Below are positions 45,454 to 56,218 of a DNA stretch of 64,000 nucleotides, piece after piece. The notes under the pieces were generated by a model that was not told the origin of the DNA, searched no databases, and saw nothing but the letters and a program-made list of their open reading frames with translations. How positions within the stretch are numbered: the first letter of the stretch is position 1; the number at the start of each line of letters is the position of its first letter. Source of the stretch: Limnoperna fortunei (lineage: Eukaryota; Mollusca; Bivalvia; Mytilida; Modiolidae). Where the stretch lies: positions 42,423,899 through 42,487,898 of the forward strand of contig OX104125.1 in the NCBI GenBank assembly GCA_944474755.1, given 5' to 3'. Made by a program: the position numbers and the translations under genes.

Positions 45454-45725
45454 ATTTACGTTTTTTGAAACGAGATGCATTTTCTCGTCGTATCTCATCG
45501 AAGGGCGACAGCCCTGAGATGAGATTGCGAGAAAATGCATCGAGTTTTAAAAAACGTAAATAATTTTCTTTATCGCTGTTTTGTAACATTGTGACGTCAC
45601 TGTGTTTACTTAACGACATCTTGACAGCGAGCTGAGATGGGCCCATCTCACGCTAGTAGAGTGAGATGGAATAATATCGCACATAAAGATCAAAGGAAAG
45701 TACTCGAAAATAGCGATAAATTATA
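45454..45725. mobile_element. Hairpin element, copy 1
   Basis: A near-perfect hairpin of about 110 bp at 45454-45563: arms TTATTTACGTTTTTTGAAAC, GATGCATTTTCTCG, ATCTCATC and their complements around a short GGC...GCC loop. Followed by ATCGCTGTTTTGTAACATTG, TGACGTCAC and, further on, GATCAAAGGAAA, all found again beside an unrelated hairpin at 59032-59240. A second smaller hairpin (AGATGGGCCCATCT) is at about 45636. Confidence 0.75.
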
Positions 45726-46586
45726 ATAAAAGACAAATCTATATTTGATCGTCATCTCAAATTCATTTTACGAGGAAATATTTAAAACAATTATTTATTA
45801 AACCTTACGATTGACAAGATTTATGATTTATGTCCCTACCATTGGTAGTCAAACTTGCAATAGTTAAAATACGGTAAGAGTTTAACACAAGCATTGTTTA
45901 ACCATCGTTTATTATCTGGAGACTATTCAGCAGCCGAAACAGATTGAGCTTATAAAACTGCTAGTATTAAATCATTATCTTTTTGAATTTGATGTTGTAA
46001 TATGCATTCGTTAGAAAGAAGATATGTGTGTTGTAAAACATGTTCATGATTCGTCAATAATTGAAACAATGTGTTACACCATACCCTATGTGATATGATC
46101 ATTTATTTAAAAAAAAAATGGGTTTGAAGCCCTGACTAGTGGATTATGTCTTTTCCGGTATAACCAGCCTATTAATTAAACTACGGAAGAGACATGAATA
46201 TAAAAAAAACTAAGGTTGGACATCTCTAATATAATTTTGTGTTCAATTTGGGACCATTTTGGAACTGGATGCTCTACTAATATTATTTTTGTTAGGCTTT
46301 CTACTGTCTGTCCTAATGCTCTGCTAAGTTTCCAAACTTATAAACAGTTATCGATGAAAGAACTTTGAACGCAATAACCTTTTTTGTTTGTGATTTTATT
46401 ATTCTAGCTGGGTAAAGATCCGCTTGTTCTTCTATAACTTTGACCTTTAATTTCAGAAATAATGCAAACTCAAATCGCATAATATGATTTTACTATGCAT
46501 TGTATTAGGTATAAATCATCTGTCAATAATAGGACACAAAGAAATCTAGTTTCTAAGGATTTACAATTATTAAGCATTTTTATAGT
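45726..46586. other. Intronic stretch, nothing recognised
   Basis: No features recognised. Confidence 0.35.
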
Positions 46587-46600
46587 TGTTTTCAGTTGAT

Positions 46601-46761
46601 TGTTTGTTTGTTTGTATGATTGTTGTTTAGTGCCACTTTCAACTATTTTTCAGCTATATCTTGGCGTTCAGTTTTATTGGGAGTAAAAGTCGAAGTACCC
46701 GGAGAAAATTGCGTGATCAATAGTAGCCGAACTACCTTAACCACTCGGCCACCGAGGTCCC
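46601..46761 (-). mobile_element. tRNA-derived SINE, reverse, with internal deletion
   Basis: Both ends are present (TTTAGTGCCACTTTCAACT and CTACCTTAACCACTCGGCC, ACCGAGGTCC), but about 90 bp covering the B-box and TTGACAAGG region is missing. A perfect 14-bp target duplication TGTTTTCAGTTGAT flanks it (46587-46600 and 46762-46775). Confidence 0.9.
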
Positions 46762-46775
46762 TGTTTTCAGTTGAT

Positions 46776-49024
46776 AAAGTCGGGCAATCATATCACAGAT
46801 ATTATTGATGATCTAAAGCTAATCCTCGACTTACCCCACACGAGAATGCCAATTACAAAGACTACTACATTCATTTTTGGATTGTAAAATATACTCATTT
46901 CCGTCAGTATTCCCTCCTGAAACATAGAACTAGTAATTGTCTGCCTGTTCAGCTTTTTTTTCTTTGAAAAATATTCGGTTTGGTGCACATAAAATACAAA
47001 TATTTGATTCATATTCTCATGCTTTATATGTTAATATCTTACAGATCCTGACAAAAAAGTAACTTAAATTTAATCTTTCCTTTATTTTCAATACTGTATT
47101 TAGTCATCTGTTATACATTTCCGAAATTAGATTCAGAAGAGTATAAATAAAACAAAAATGATTGGTTAGTTTGTTGGATGTTTGTTTTGCGTTCGGTAAG
47201 CAGTCGTCCAGATAAACCAGGACGAAAATAAGTTACAAAGAAATAAAATTGTTTGGGTTTCTCAGCAAACTTTGCTGTAAGTAATAGATTCGAAGATACC
47301 TAGGTGTATTAATGAAACGATAAGTCAAGGACAGCCAAAACCAGGGTTGAACATAAAAACGGAAACAACAAATTAAACAGATAAGTAACACCAAAACCAA
47401 ATGTAAAATATATATCAGTAATATGTACTATCAGATTAATTTTTCGTTTTTCACCCAGAGCAAATACTTCACTAATATCAAATGTTAAAGGAATTAAATT
47501 ATATTTCATTACGTTGAAGAGTTTGCATTTACATGTCAAATTAAACAACACTCGTTCATGTTGTTAATCATTATAGCAGTGCATTATTGACCGTGTGTGA
47601 CACTTAATTTAGTAGAGACTGGAATTTATAAGATAATTTCTTCATTATCGATTTTCGTTGAAAAAATTAAAAATACGCACTGACATCGGCACATCTGTTG
47701 AAAAAATTAAAAGATGCAGAGTTAGAAGTAGTAATGCATAACTTGATTTTAATTCTAATGTTGTTCTATTTTCAAGGTATAGATATGGACTAAGTCGACT
47801 TGTATAACGTTATAGAATTTGATTATAAAATGTCTACAGCATATTAATTGTTTGAATTTAAATATTGTTAAGAGTGAGCGCCACTGATAAGTCTTTGTCT
47901 TAAGAAATGCGAGTCTGCCATACTAAATATTTAGCTTTGGTATCGTTTTGGTATAACCTTTCTTTGTAATGTATGAATAAACAATATCAAAGTTGGGATT
48001 GTTTCTGATTGTGTGCTAGCATTTAAAATATAAGCTTATTAATTTAAAGCAGGCATGTCACGCGGTAGTCGTTCTAAACATCATAAATACTGTTGAATAA
48101 CTTTTTTCATTGTACCCATTTTCGTGATTGGAAAAAGCTGACGTTTCGAAAATATTAAGTTTCATGAATTGTCATAGCAACCGAAAATAATATTTCGTTG
48201 AGCACTGAAATTGTTAGTTGTCCGTATACATACTCTCCACGAATTACAGTATATCCAATGTGTCCATTTATAATGATGATACATTGTAGACAAAATGACT
48301 CTAGTCTTAATTAAATTTGTTATATGCTTTGTCTTCCATGTTTTATTTCTGTCGTTTTCTTGTTTCTTTATTATGTCTCAATCCAAATGTGTCACTGTCT
48401 TATGTTTTTCGATGCTTGTTGCCCAACCTGTTTTTATACCTTTTTTCTTGTACTGTGTTCAGTTAATTATTAAATAACATAAATTATCATATATAATTAC
48501 TATTTCTCGTATAGAATCGGGAAGTACCACCAACACTTTTCTCATCTTTTGAAAACATAACCTTTTGACATTTACCTTCCACAAAAAAGTTTGGCAAAGG
48601 TTACAAATAAAAAAATGAGTTTGGTTTGATCTGTTATTAGTGTTTTGGTTCATCAAGAGGTTTTGTATCTTGTTTGATTGTTGTATTGTTGTATTTTTTT
48701 TTTTAATTTCGTTGAGTGTAAGAATATTCTGTTATCAATTTTTTTCTTCCTTTATTTTGTACTTTTTCTTCGTGTTAGACTTATAAATCAAAGGTTGCAA
48801 GAACGAGCGTCTTGTCCGCGCCTTCAATAAGTTTTACTATATATAACATTTCAGTTTGATAAATATTATATCTTATGCGAAGACATGATTGCAGAGTACT
48901 TTTGAATACAGTATGCAATATATTGTGCTATGTCATTGGGTACATCTGTGTATGATACCCAACCTTTTCAATAAACACACCAACACCTACGCTACAGTGA
49001 TATAAGCTGGACGTTTTGCATTGC
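46776..49024. other. Intronic stretch, largely unannotated
   Basis: 2.2 kb without a gene. A short GAGCGCCACTGATAAGTCTT block (about 47876-47900) is the complement of block 1 of the direct repeats at 30058 and 31265. Confidence 0.35.
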
Positions 49025-49029
49025 ATAAA

Positions 49030-49150
49030 ACTTGGTTTCACCTTCCTTTGTTGTCGAATTTTCCGGTTTCTTAGACTTTTTGTGGATTTGTGGATTGTCT
49101 TTTGACAGTTTCCGTGGTGTCCTTTATTTTGTTACCTTCATTTTGAAAAC
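49030..49150 (-). repeat. Dispersed repeat, family A, reverse fragment
   Basis: GAATTTTCCGGTTTCTTAG, TTGTGGATTGTCTTTTGAC and TTTTGTTACCTTCATTTTG match the complement of the family A start. Confidence 0.5.
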
Positions 49151-49174
49151 ATAACGGTATCTTCTGATCTTGTC

Positions 49175-49300
49175 AGGGGCGGATCCAGAAAATTGGGCTG
49201 TGGCGAAATTCGGGCAAGGGGTCTGTGAATCGCAGCGCCCTTGGCAGGGGGCGACGCCCTCAGAAGCTGGCGAGATTTTAGCCATTGAGATGGTGTTGAG
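49175..49300 (+). mobile_element. Possible DNA-transposon end fragment
   Basis: TGTCAGGGGCGGATCCAGAA resembles the GC-rich terminal repeat of hAT-like non-autonomous elements; the following GGCGACGCCCTC is GC-rich in an AT-rich setting. No matching right end was found. Confidence 0.3.
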
Positions 49301-49505
49301 TACTACAAATTTTAACATTTTTAACACGCTCTCGCTCGCTCTTTCTTTCTTTCTTTGTCTTTCCTCGTTTTTTCGCTCACTTTCTCTTTTTTCCCTTTTT
49401 GCCACTGCTACATTACTCTTATCAGTTGATAAGTCACCCAGACAAAACAGGCTTCCATTCTATCCGACGCTTGCATCATTCATGATCATAGTTTATCGCT
49501 GTTAA

Positions 49506-51293
49506 CGGACTGTGAGGTTAGAAGCATTGTTTTAAAATGGGCTACCTTATAAATCTTTTTTTTACTTTTGTCATAATTATTCGTGTAATACTAAATTTTG
49601 TAAATACATTTATCGTGGGAAAAGATAGACTATAAATCTTACCATTTAACAATAAGCAATCATCAGGTAATATTATAGTATATTATGAAGTACATAGTAA
49701 GTATTATCATAACAGCAACTTCTGAAAACACTGAAACTGGAAACGCCGATATTAAATAAATCAACAATATATGAATTCATGGTTCCCATAGCAGTTAGTC
49801 TCTCGGGGTACAGCTGATTTCTGCCTCCAATAGCACTGGTCGCCTTAATCCCCTGAAAGTTGTGTTGAAATCTAAAATTATATAAATCAAAGTGATTTGA
49901 AATAAAATATTCATTGTTTTTGAATAAACAAACACAAATCTAGCATCTCCTTATATCTCATTACCCTGGATTCCAATTTAGGACATTACAATTAGAATAT
50001 AATGTGTTGTCAATATTACAAACACAGATTTCCTAATACTACATAGCGGGCATTGTTTGAACTGCAAATGGAAGAACGTTGTATTTGATTACAATCGACA
50101 TAAATGTTGATTTTTATGTCATTGGACTTAAAGATATCCTGCAGGTAAATCGTAAAAACACGATAAAAACTCAATTGAGCAGCTTGTGTAGGTATACAAT
50201 AACTGCGGAGGTAGTTTAATCTCCAAATAAATCTCTCAACAGAGCCAAGCAAATATAAAAGTTAAAGAAAATACAAGTTAATAACAGTGTTTGTCGGAAG
50301 AGGCTATGTGAAGGATAGAATAAAAGATTGATTAAAATTAATACTGAAAAATAAATCTGCACCCAATCACGTGACAATTTATATCAATATCCCATCAGTA
50401 CGTGGTAAAACAAAGAAACGTATAATTAATTTCAATATTTATCTACGCGTGAGTACCAAACGTTATGGAAGTATTTTAGTATTAACATGACAAAAACTAA
50501 TACCTTCCTAGTCCTCATCAACCGATAATTAAATCGTCTAATAATTTAGACAACATCGGTTAATTTGTATCTGTAAGAAATTGAGAAATTTCGTGTTTGA
50601 TTATTAAAGAAAATGTATCCCTGCTCTGGTTCTTTTCTTAGGTCATTTATTTATTTTAATTGTTTTTCAATCTCGTTTCGGAATCGAGATTAAATTTGTC
50701 TATTCTTTGCAATGGATCAAATAAAATAATGTAATCTAATTATTTTTCAATGAAAAAATTCTGCAATAGTTGATATACACATATTAGGAATTTTTAAAAG
50801 AAATATTTTATCAAATAACATTAATTTTATAACATGTGACAAAGTTAATTGATAATAATTCATTGCTTTCAGCTTTTTGCCATGATATAATCTTTAACAT
50901 GAAACTTCCATCACATAAATGGTCAGATTTATAAAAGTTAAGATATTGAGAATAGTGCACAATCGGTAGAAATACAAATTTGAATCGTATAAAACAGGCC
51001 TAAGTTCTTACAAAAGGTTACTGTTATTAAAGGACGCCTATCGGCTGTTTTTTTTCTAGAATAGTAATACTGGTACGTTTTATTTCAACCTAACTTGACA
51101 AGATTTACCAGTTTTACTTGCTAATGCAAAATTAAAGCTGTTATACAACAGTGTAAACCAGACAACTTAAATATTTTTGTTTTAACCGTGGCGCGATACT
51201 GACTTACCTTAAATCATACCAACGTAAGCACAAAAGTAAAAACGTAGTCTAAACATTGATCTTCTGTTGCAACAAGGTTTCATAACTTTATTA
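49506..51293. other. Intronic stretch, nothing recognised
   Basis: 1.8 kb of AT-rich sequence without recognised features. A CT-rich microsatellite-like tract precedes it (49325-49400). Confidence 0.35.
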
Positions 51294-51302
51294 TATCCTA
51301 TA

Positions 51303-51937
51303 CAATCTCCACGCGAAGGATTCTGGGTATCCTACATCGACCACAATTACCTTTCCCTTACATGGGTTGACGCCATGTGAGATATCGCTCATGTATATAT
51401 CCGGATTTGTAACTGTCCCTTGACCTTCGGCAACGGATAACAAAAACACAAAACACAAAACAGAACGTGAGTAACCCAACTGCCCAAAACCATGACTGCA
51501 CTCATGTGCTCCGGACAAGGAAGCAGTGCCTGGAAGGTCTACCTATAAACCAGCGAAAATATCCGATCATTTCTCATAGATTGATTTCCCATAACGATCA
51601 ATTAAGTCATTGAGACGACCATATAATTTCTTGACGGATAACATTAACTTATGCACAACAAACCGTTATTTGAGTAGTTAAGTAGTTAACAGCATTGCGC
51701 TGTGTAGACAATCGGAACACCGATCGCAGGATCTTGAATAACGTATAAGTTGTGATATGTACACACCATATACACTAGAGCTGCTGGAATATTGCCGTCG
51801 ATGAATGATAAGCTTCGCGTACAAACGCAGTAATTTTAATGTAAAAATGTATCAAAAGTGTATAAAATAAGTTCTCGTGTATTATTTTGTATTATTTACA
51901 AACGTCACGGGCAGACGACAAATGTAGTCCGGACCCG
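51303..51937 (-). mobile_element. MITE copy, reverse, interrupted and truncated
   Basis: Begins CAATCTCCACGCGAAGGATT and is homologous to 44182-44502 up to about 51392; homology resumes at about 51801 (GATAAGCTTCGCGTACAAAC) and runs to GACGACAAATGTAGTCCGGA, where the copy stops before the other terminus. The interruption is a family B fragment (51393-51800). The break lies inside the segment equivalent to the 58-bp unit. Confidence 0.85.
51393..51800 (-). repeat. Family B retroelement tail nested in a MITE
   Basis: On the minus strand it reads the ORF tail YGRLNDLIDRYGKSIYEK and a stop, then GGCACTGCTTCCTTGTCCGG, AGCACATGAGTGCAGTCATG, and TTTTGTGTTTTGTG. This is the same tail as 38081-38380 and the same UTR as 27436-27640. 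It extends upstream to the MITE junction, giving about 400 bp, a 5'-truncated insertion. Confidence 0.7.
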
Positions 51938-52944
51938 CTGTTTTTTATTGTATAATTTCGTAATCGATTCGGCAAAAAGGGGCATTCCAGATCATTTTCA
52001 TTGCGCTATCCGAAATACCATATTTTGAAGGTAATATTTCAAAATTATACATTTGCGCAATTTTAATTTTGCGAACAATGCAATGGTTACGAATAAAGAG
52101 TTAAAATTAATTACTTAGGATATTGCAAAAAATTTCAACTGATTGGTTAAGAAATGGCAAATCTTTTATTAAACGAAGACAGTAGTTTAATGGCGTACAA
52201 TACGTATAAAATGGTGCTTTGCTCAACTACGAGCGATTTGACCTCTTTTGTGGCAGCTCCAAGACAAAAGATATTTAAAGGTAGTACGTTATTGTTTGCA
52301 ATTTTTTCTTGATTGTAGGGATGTTATAAATACCGTTATTTAATTAAAATTAAGAACACGTTTAGCATTGAAATCATTACAATCGTAATAGATCTAAAGA
52401 CAGTAAACGTTTCATGTCATGTAAACCTGATGAATGGTCTCAAAATCCTGTAACGTTGATACTTTTCATCAAATTAAATGTTTTACCTGACAAATAACAA
52501 AAGCTGGATAAAGGACGGAGATATTATTAATGACAGTTTTAATGTTCTGTGATTATGCTAACAATAATTATCCGAGAAATGCCATTCTTAACTTACACTA
52601 CAAAGTATAGATTACTTTATTTTTATAAGGTGTCCAATAAGCTCTTTGACGTCTGTTTTTTTTTCTTACCTTAACTTCAGCTATTTTTGGCTTGGGCGTC
52701 ATTTTAGTTTTTCTATAAGATGAATGAGCGTTTGGCGTTGTCAATTTTATTGCATTGTTACCCTTGATAGCATTGTATTTTTCTTTTTTTTTTTATTTTG
52801 TCGAACTGTTTAAATTTATCATGTGGATTTGCATACATTTCCGGTAGAATCTGATTCCATTTATTCCCTGTTTATCGTTAGCTAACTTTATGCAATGGAT
52901 TTTTCTTCTCTTTGTCTGTTTCTTTATTTTTGAACGTATTTGTT
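51938..52944. other. Intronic stretch, nothing recognised
   Basis: No features recognised. Confidence 0.35.
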
Positions 52945-53094
52945 CGAGGCGTCGGTGGCTTAGTGTTTAAGATAGTAAGTGCTCGACTCCAATTTTAATT
53001 GTCAAGAGTTGCCCTTTTTCTTACAAAAAGTTTGGGTTTTCTCTCCAATATATAAACATTGCTGCAAGTTAAAACACCATTCAAACAAAAAAAC
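52945..53094 (+). mobile_element. tRNA-derived SINE with large internal deletions
   Basis: GAGGCGTCGGTGGCTTAGTG (A-box region), TGCTCGACTCCAATTTTAAT, GTTGCCCTTTTTCTTAC and AACACCATTCAAACAAAAAA; B-box and the CTCCGGCTTCC body are missing. Confidence 0.8.
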
Positions 53095-53712
53095 AATTCA
53101 CAAAAAAAATCATTCAATGTTGATAAACTTTTTTTAAACCACGTCGTGATATTTTTTTCCATTGTTTATACGTTTTGCGTAAAAAATATCTCATCTACAT
53201 CATACGTTGCTTTTTATACCATAATTGTCTTTTTTGTATCATTTTGTTGAATATAATTGAAAATCATCAATAAAAACCGTAAAAATTCTACTGTAATCGT
53301 CCGTTTTCTTCCATGCTTTTTTATGATTGTATACCTTCGCTTAAGAAATATACTTAATAATTAACGAACTCATTGATCTGGAATGTTTTACCTAATTAAA
53401 GTATACCACGGATAAAGTAATAAAAAAATAAATGAAATATTTTTACATTCCCAGTTTGCGTATACTTTCATATAAATTTGTCATGACCTAGTTGTGTTAC
53501 TTGATAACAGTATGGAACATCCTCGTTATTACTTTCTCGCATTATTACGCAAGACCAATTAAATATTAATAATTAACTATTATGTACTTCTAAATGTTAA
53601 ATTGGTTTCCTTTAGTGTTGTCTGGTGAGTATAGTGCATGAGCCGTATGCGAGGGCACTACAACTCTCCACAGGAGAAGTCTATAATATTTTTAGTAAAT
53701 AACACAATATTA
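53095..53712. other. Intronic stretch, nothing recognised
   Basis: No features recognised. Confidence 0.35.
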
Positions 53713-53882
53713 AGGGTGCAGGCAGAGTGTACTCGACTCCAATCTTTATTGACAAGGATTGCCATTTTTCCTACCGCGGGTCGGGGGTTCTCTCCGGTTA
53801 CTCCGGCATCCTCCCCCAATAAAAACTGGATGCCATGAAAAATTGCTGAAAGTGTCGTTAAACACGATAAAACAAACAAACA
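53713..53882 (+). mobile_element. tRNA-derived SINE, 5'-truncated
   Basis: Starts within the body (GTGCAGGCAGAGTGTACTCG), with AATCTTTATTGACAAGGATT, TCTCTCCGGTTACTCCGGCA and GTTAAACACGATAAAACAAA. tRNA head absent. Part of the inverted duplicate with 43637-43890. Confidence 0.87.
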
Positions 53883-53999
53883 AGGAAACCATATGAGAAA
53901 CCACTTCATCTCAAGGAAACCAAGCTAAAGGTTTTCTGATATTTTGATGACAACTAGTAAAGCGGTAAATAGTTAATAACTATATCATCTGTTTTGGCT
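53745..53999 (-). repeat. Inverted duplicate, right partner (with 43637-43890)
   Basis: Holds the SINE 3' half and about 105 bp of flank (AAGGAAACCAAGCTAAAGG, AACTAGTAAAGCGGTAAA, AACTATATCATCTGTTTT) as the complement of the left partner, about 10 kb away. Confidence 0.87.
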
Positions 54000-54055
54000 A
54001 TGATATAGCTGAAAAACTGACAGTGGTGTTAAAACTACATTCAAACAAACAAACA
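53996..54055 (+). mobile_element. SINE 3'-end fragment
   Basis: GGCTATGATATAGCTGAAAA, GACAGTGGTGTTAAA and CATTCAAACAAACAAACA: only the tail of a second SINE, directly after the duplicated block. Confidence 0.8.
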
Positions 54056-54719
54056 ATATTAAAGGTTTAGTAACAAGTATATATCATTAACCTTTAACTT
54101 TGTTAAATGTCCATCGTTTGTGGAAAACCAGATTTTTGATAAACCACAACATACAAATCATACAGTACAGGCACTGCTTGAATATTTAGAAAAAAGTCAA
54201 CTAAAATTCAACACAAGAGCGGTGAGCTCTACTGCAATATGTGTCATGTGATCAAAATGAAATCACGTGATCAAAATCTGCTTAATGCTGATATTGATTT
54301 TTTTTTTCGTCCGGAAGTTGATGTGGTCAAAAAACTGTAACAAAGTGATTGAAGAAAAGTAATAAAAATAATTTTAAGAAAGTTGACATCGATAAAAAAT
54401 AAATGTTATATTTATAATTAACAACAAAAATTTCATACAAATTTTTTGCAATCTCTAAATCGATCTTTAAAACTGACAATCAAATTACATTTCATGTGAC
54501 GTCACCGTTACAAAGAAAGATGTCACGTGACCACTGGCATTAAGAGGCACTTTTACGGTGTTCGTCAATTATGAAATGCACATTAAATATTGATGATAAA
54601 GGACTATATTGTCTGTGCTCGTATTTTGGCAATGCCTACTCCATATTAATGAAAACGTTGATTTAGATGTGTTATGTACTAAATGATGTTTTTGTGTACA
54701 TAGCTTAAATCGCCTACCC
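54056..54719. other. Intronic stretch, nothing recognised
   Basis: Several TCACGTGA/TGACGTCA-type palindromes occur (about 54263, 54496, 54522) but no ordered feature. Confidence 0.35.
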
Positions 54720-54905
54720 TTCCGGAAGAACCGGACTTTGCGGGTTTAGTGCGATTCGTGCCACTAAGTTTTCGGTTTTGTGTGTTGTTTGTTTTGTTAT
54801 TGTCTCCTATTTTGTTTGACTATAGTTTTGACCCTTCCGACCTTTTCTGTAATGAATTTTCCTCGATAAGAAGATATTCAATAAATCAACAATCAATCAA
54901 TCAAG
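54720..54905 (+). repeat. Possible retroelement-tail repeat
   Basis: T-rich TTTTCGGTTTTGTGTGTTGT and TTGTCTCCTATTTTGTTTG resemble the family B style of untranslated tail, then AATCAACAATCAATCAATC ends it. No second copy in the window. Confidence 0.3.
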
Positions 54906-55394
54906 CCTCGTCTTTGTCTGGTGATTATTAGATTGTGTTTTTAAAGTAGTATTTAAAAAAATATGTAATGTGAAATCGTTTCCTAAGTTAAATCTCGAGA
55001 GATACGGAAATAACCAAATGACTTATATATACCGTTGCTTAAAGTCTTAACCACTGAAATTATTTCGTCTTATATGTTATGTCTTAAATACCACATTGTT
55101 ATTTCGACACCACAACAAAAACATTTTTCGAGCAAACAAAACAGCTTGTTAGTTGATTATTGTACCCTTAAGGCCTCGTTTCCATTTCATCACTTCTCCT
55201 ATTAGATTGCTAAACCACTCGATATATTACGTTCATGTCACGAATGTCCCCAATCTTATTATTAGATGTATAGTTTATGGATGATTTGATTATACAGTGC
55301 TTTGGAAAATCTTGTAGGATTCTATAGGAAGTCGTTAACCTGCTTAAGCAAACTGTGTTTCCCTTTAGTTGTTGATGTAACCTTTCAGAGTTTA

Positions 55395-55548
55395 ACATTA
55401 TTATTTCAAAGTCAAGGACCATTACTGTAGTTACTATATTTTTGGTTGTTGGTTCTGGAGTGTGTCGGTTTCTCTGACTGATTTGTAGATTGACTTTTTT
55501 GATAGTTTCATCGGTGTTCGGTATTTTTGTTATTACCTTCATTCAACA
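55395..55548 (-). repeat. Dispersed repeat, family A, reverse copy
   Basis: On the minus strand: ATGAAGGTAATAACAAAAAT, CCGAACACCGATGAAACTAT, AGTCAATCTACAAATCAGTC, GAACCAACAACCAAAAATAT. It continues as an open frame of 110 codons (55210-55542) that is derived from this repeat and shows no domain. Confidence 0.6.
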
Positions 55549-55555
55549 TAACGAT

Positions 55556-55645
55556 TGTCATGGTAATTATTTTGACCTGTGTTATGTTGTCATGGCTATT
55601 ATGTTGACCTGTGTTTAGGTTATCATGGTAATAACGTTTTGACGT
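55556..55645 (+). repeat. Imperfect tandem repeat, about 36 bp x 2.5
   Basis: TGTCATGGTAATTATTTTGACCTGTG, TTGTCATGGCTATTATGTTGACCTGTG and TTATCATGGTAATAACGTTTTGAC succeed one another. Confidence 0.85.
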
Positions 55646-55960
55646 CAGTGAGTATAATATAACAGATGCGTCTTTCTGGTCAAACATTTTATTTTCATTA
55701 TATATTATTTTACCTTAGTATGAAAGTTACATGGAATTTAAATCTGCAATAAATTCGATATTTTTAACCGTTTTCTGTTCGGTCACTCAATAGTTTTCAG
55801 AACTATTGCCCGGCACCGAGCTAATGACTCGCAAGTTTAAACTCTTTTTATTTAACCTTGAAACGACCTTGCTGGTACATTTCTGTTTTATTTGTTGACT
55901 TTGTGTCTGCTGTCCTTTTGGTATAATAAAAAAATACTTACTCAATGGTTACTTGTACAC

Positions 55961-56206
55961 AACTATTCTTTTGAATAGTCATCTACTATTGATCACGCGC
56001 ATGCCAACACTGAAATTGTGGGTTCTTGTCTCACTGTGGGCAGGGTGTACTCGAGTTTAATCCTAATGTAAAAGGATTGCCAGTTTTCCAAACGAAGATC
56101 AGGGTTTTCCTGGCGCATTTCAGCTTCCTACCTAATAAAAACTGGTCACTACCATTTAACTGAAAAATTGCTGAAAGTGGCGCTAAACACCACTCAAACA
56201 AACAAA
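55961..56206 (+). mobile_element. tRNA-derived SINE, A-box end truncated
   Basis: CATCTACTATTGATCACGCG, AAATTGTGGGTTCTTGTCTC (damaged B-box), GGGCAGGGTGTACTCGAGTT, GAAAGTGGCGCTAAACACCA. A 12-bp duplication with one mismatch (TTACTTGTACAC, 55949-55960; TTACTTGTGCAC, 56207-56218) flanks it. Confidence 0.9.
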
Positions 56207-56218
56207 TTACTTGTGCAC

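Noticed and set aside
45454..45563. Strong hairpin as a transcription terminator
   Set aside because: Intrinsic terminators of this type are bacterial; the hairpin belongs to a repeated element and lies in an intron.
49124..49505. Overlapping frames of 93 (-) and 111 (+) codons
   Set aside because: They span a family A fragment, a GC-rich transposon-like piece and a CT-rich low-complexity tract; composition is skewed and no domain is visible.
55210..55542. 110-codon minus-strand frame as a gene
   Set aside because: About half is the family A repeat, found elsewhere in both orientations without a conserved frame.
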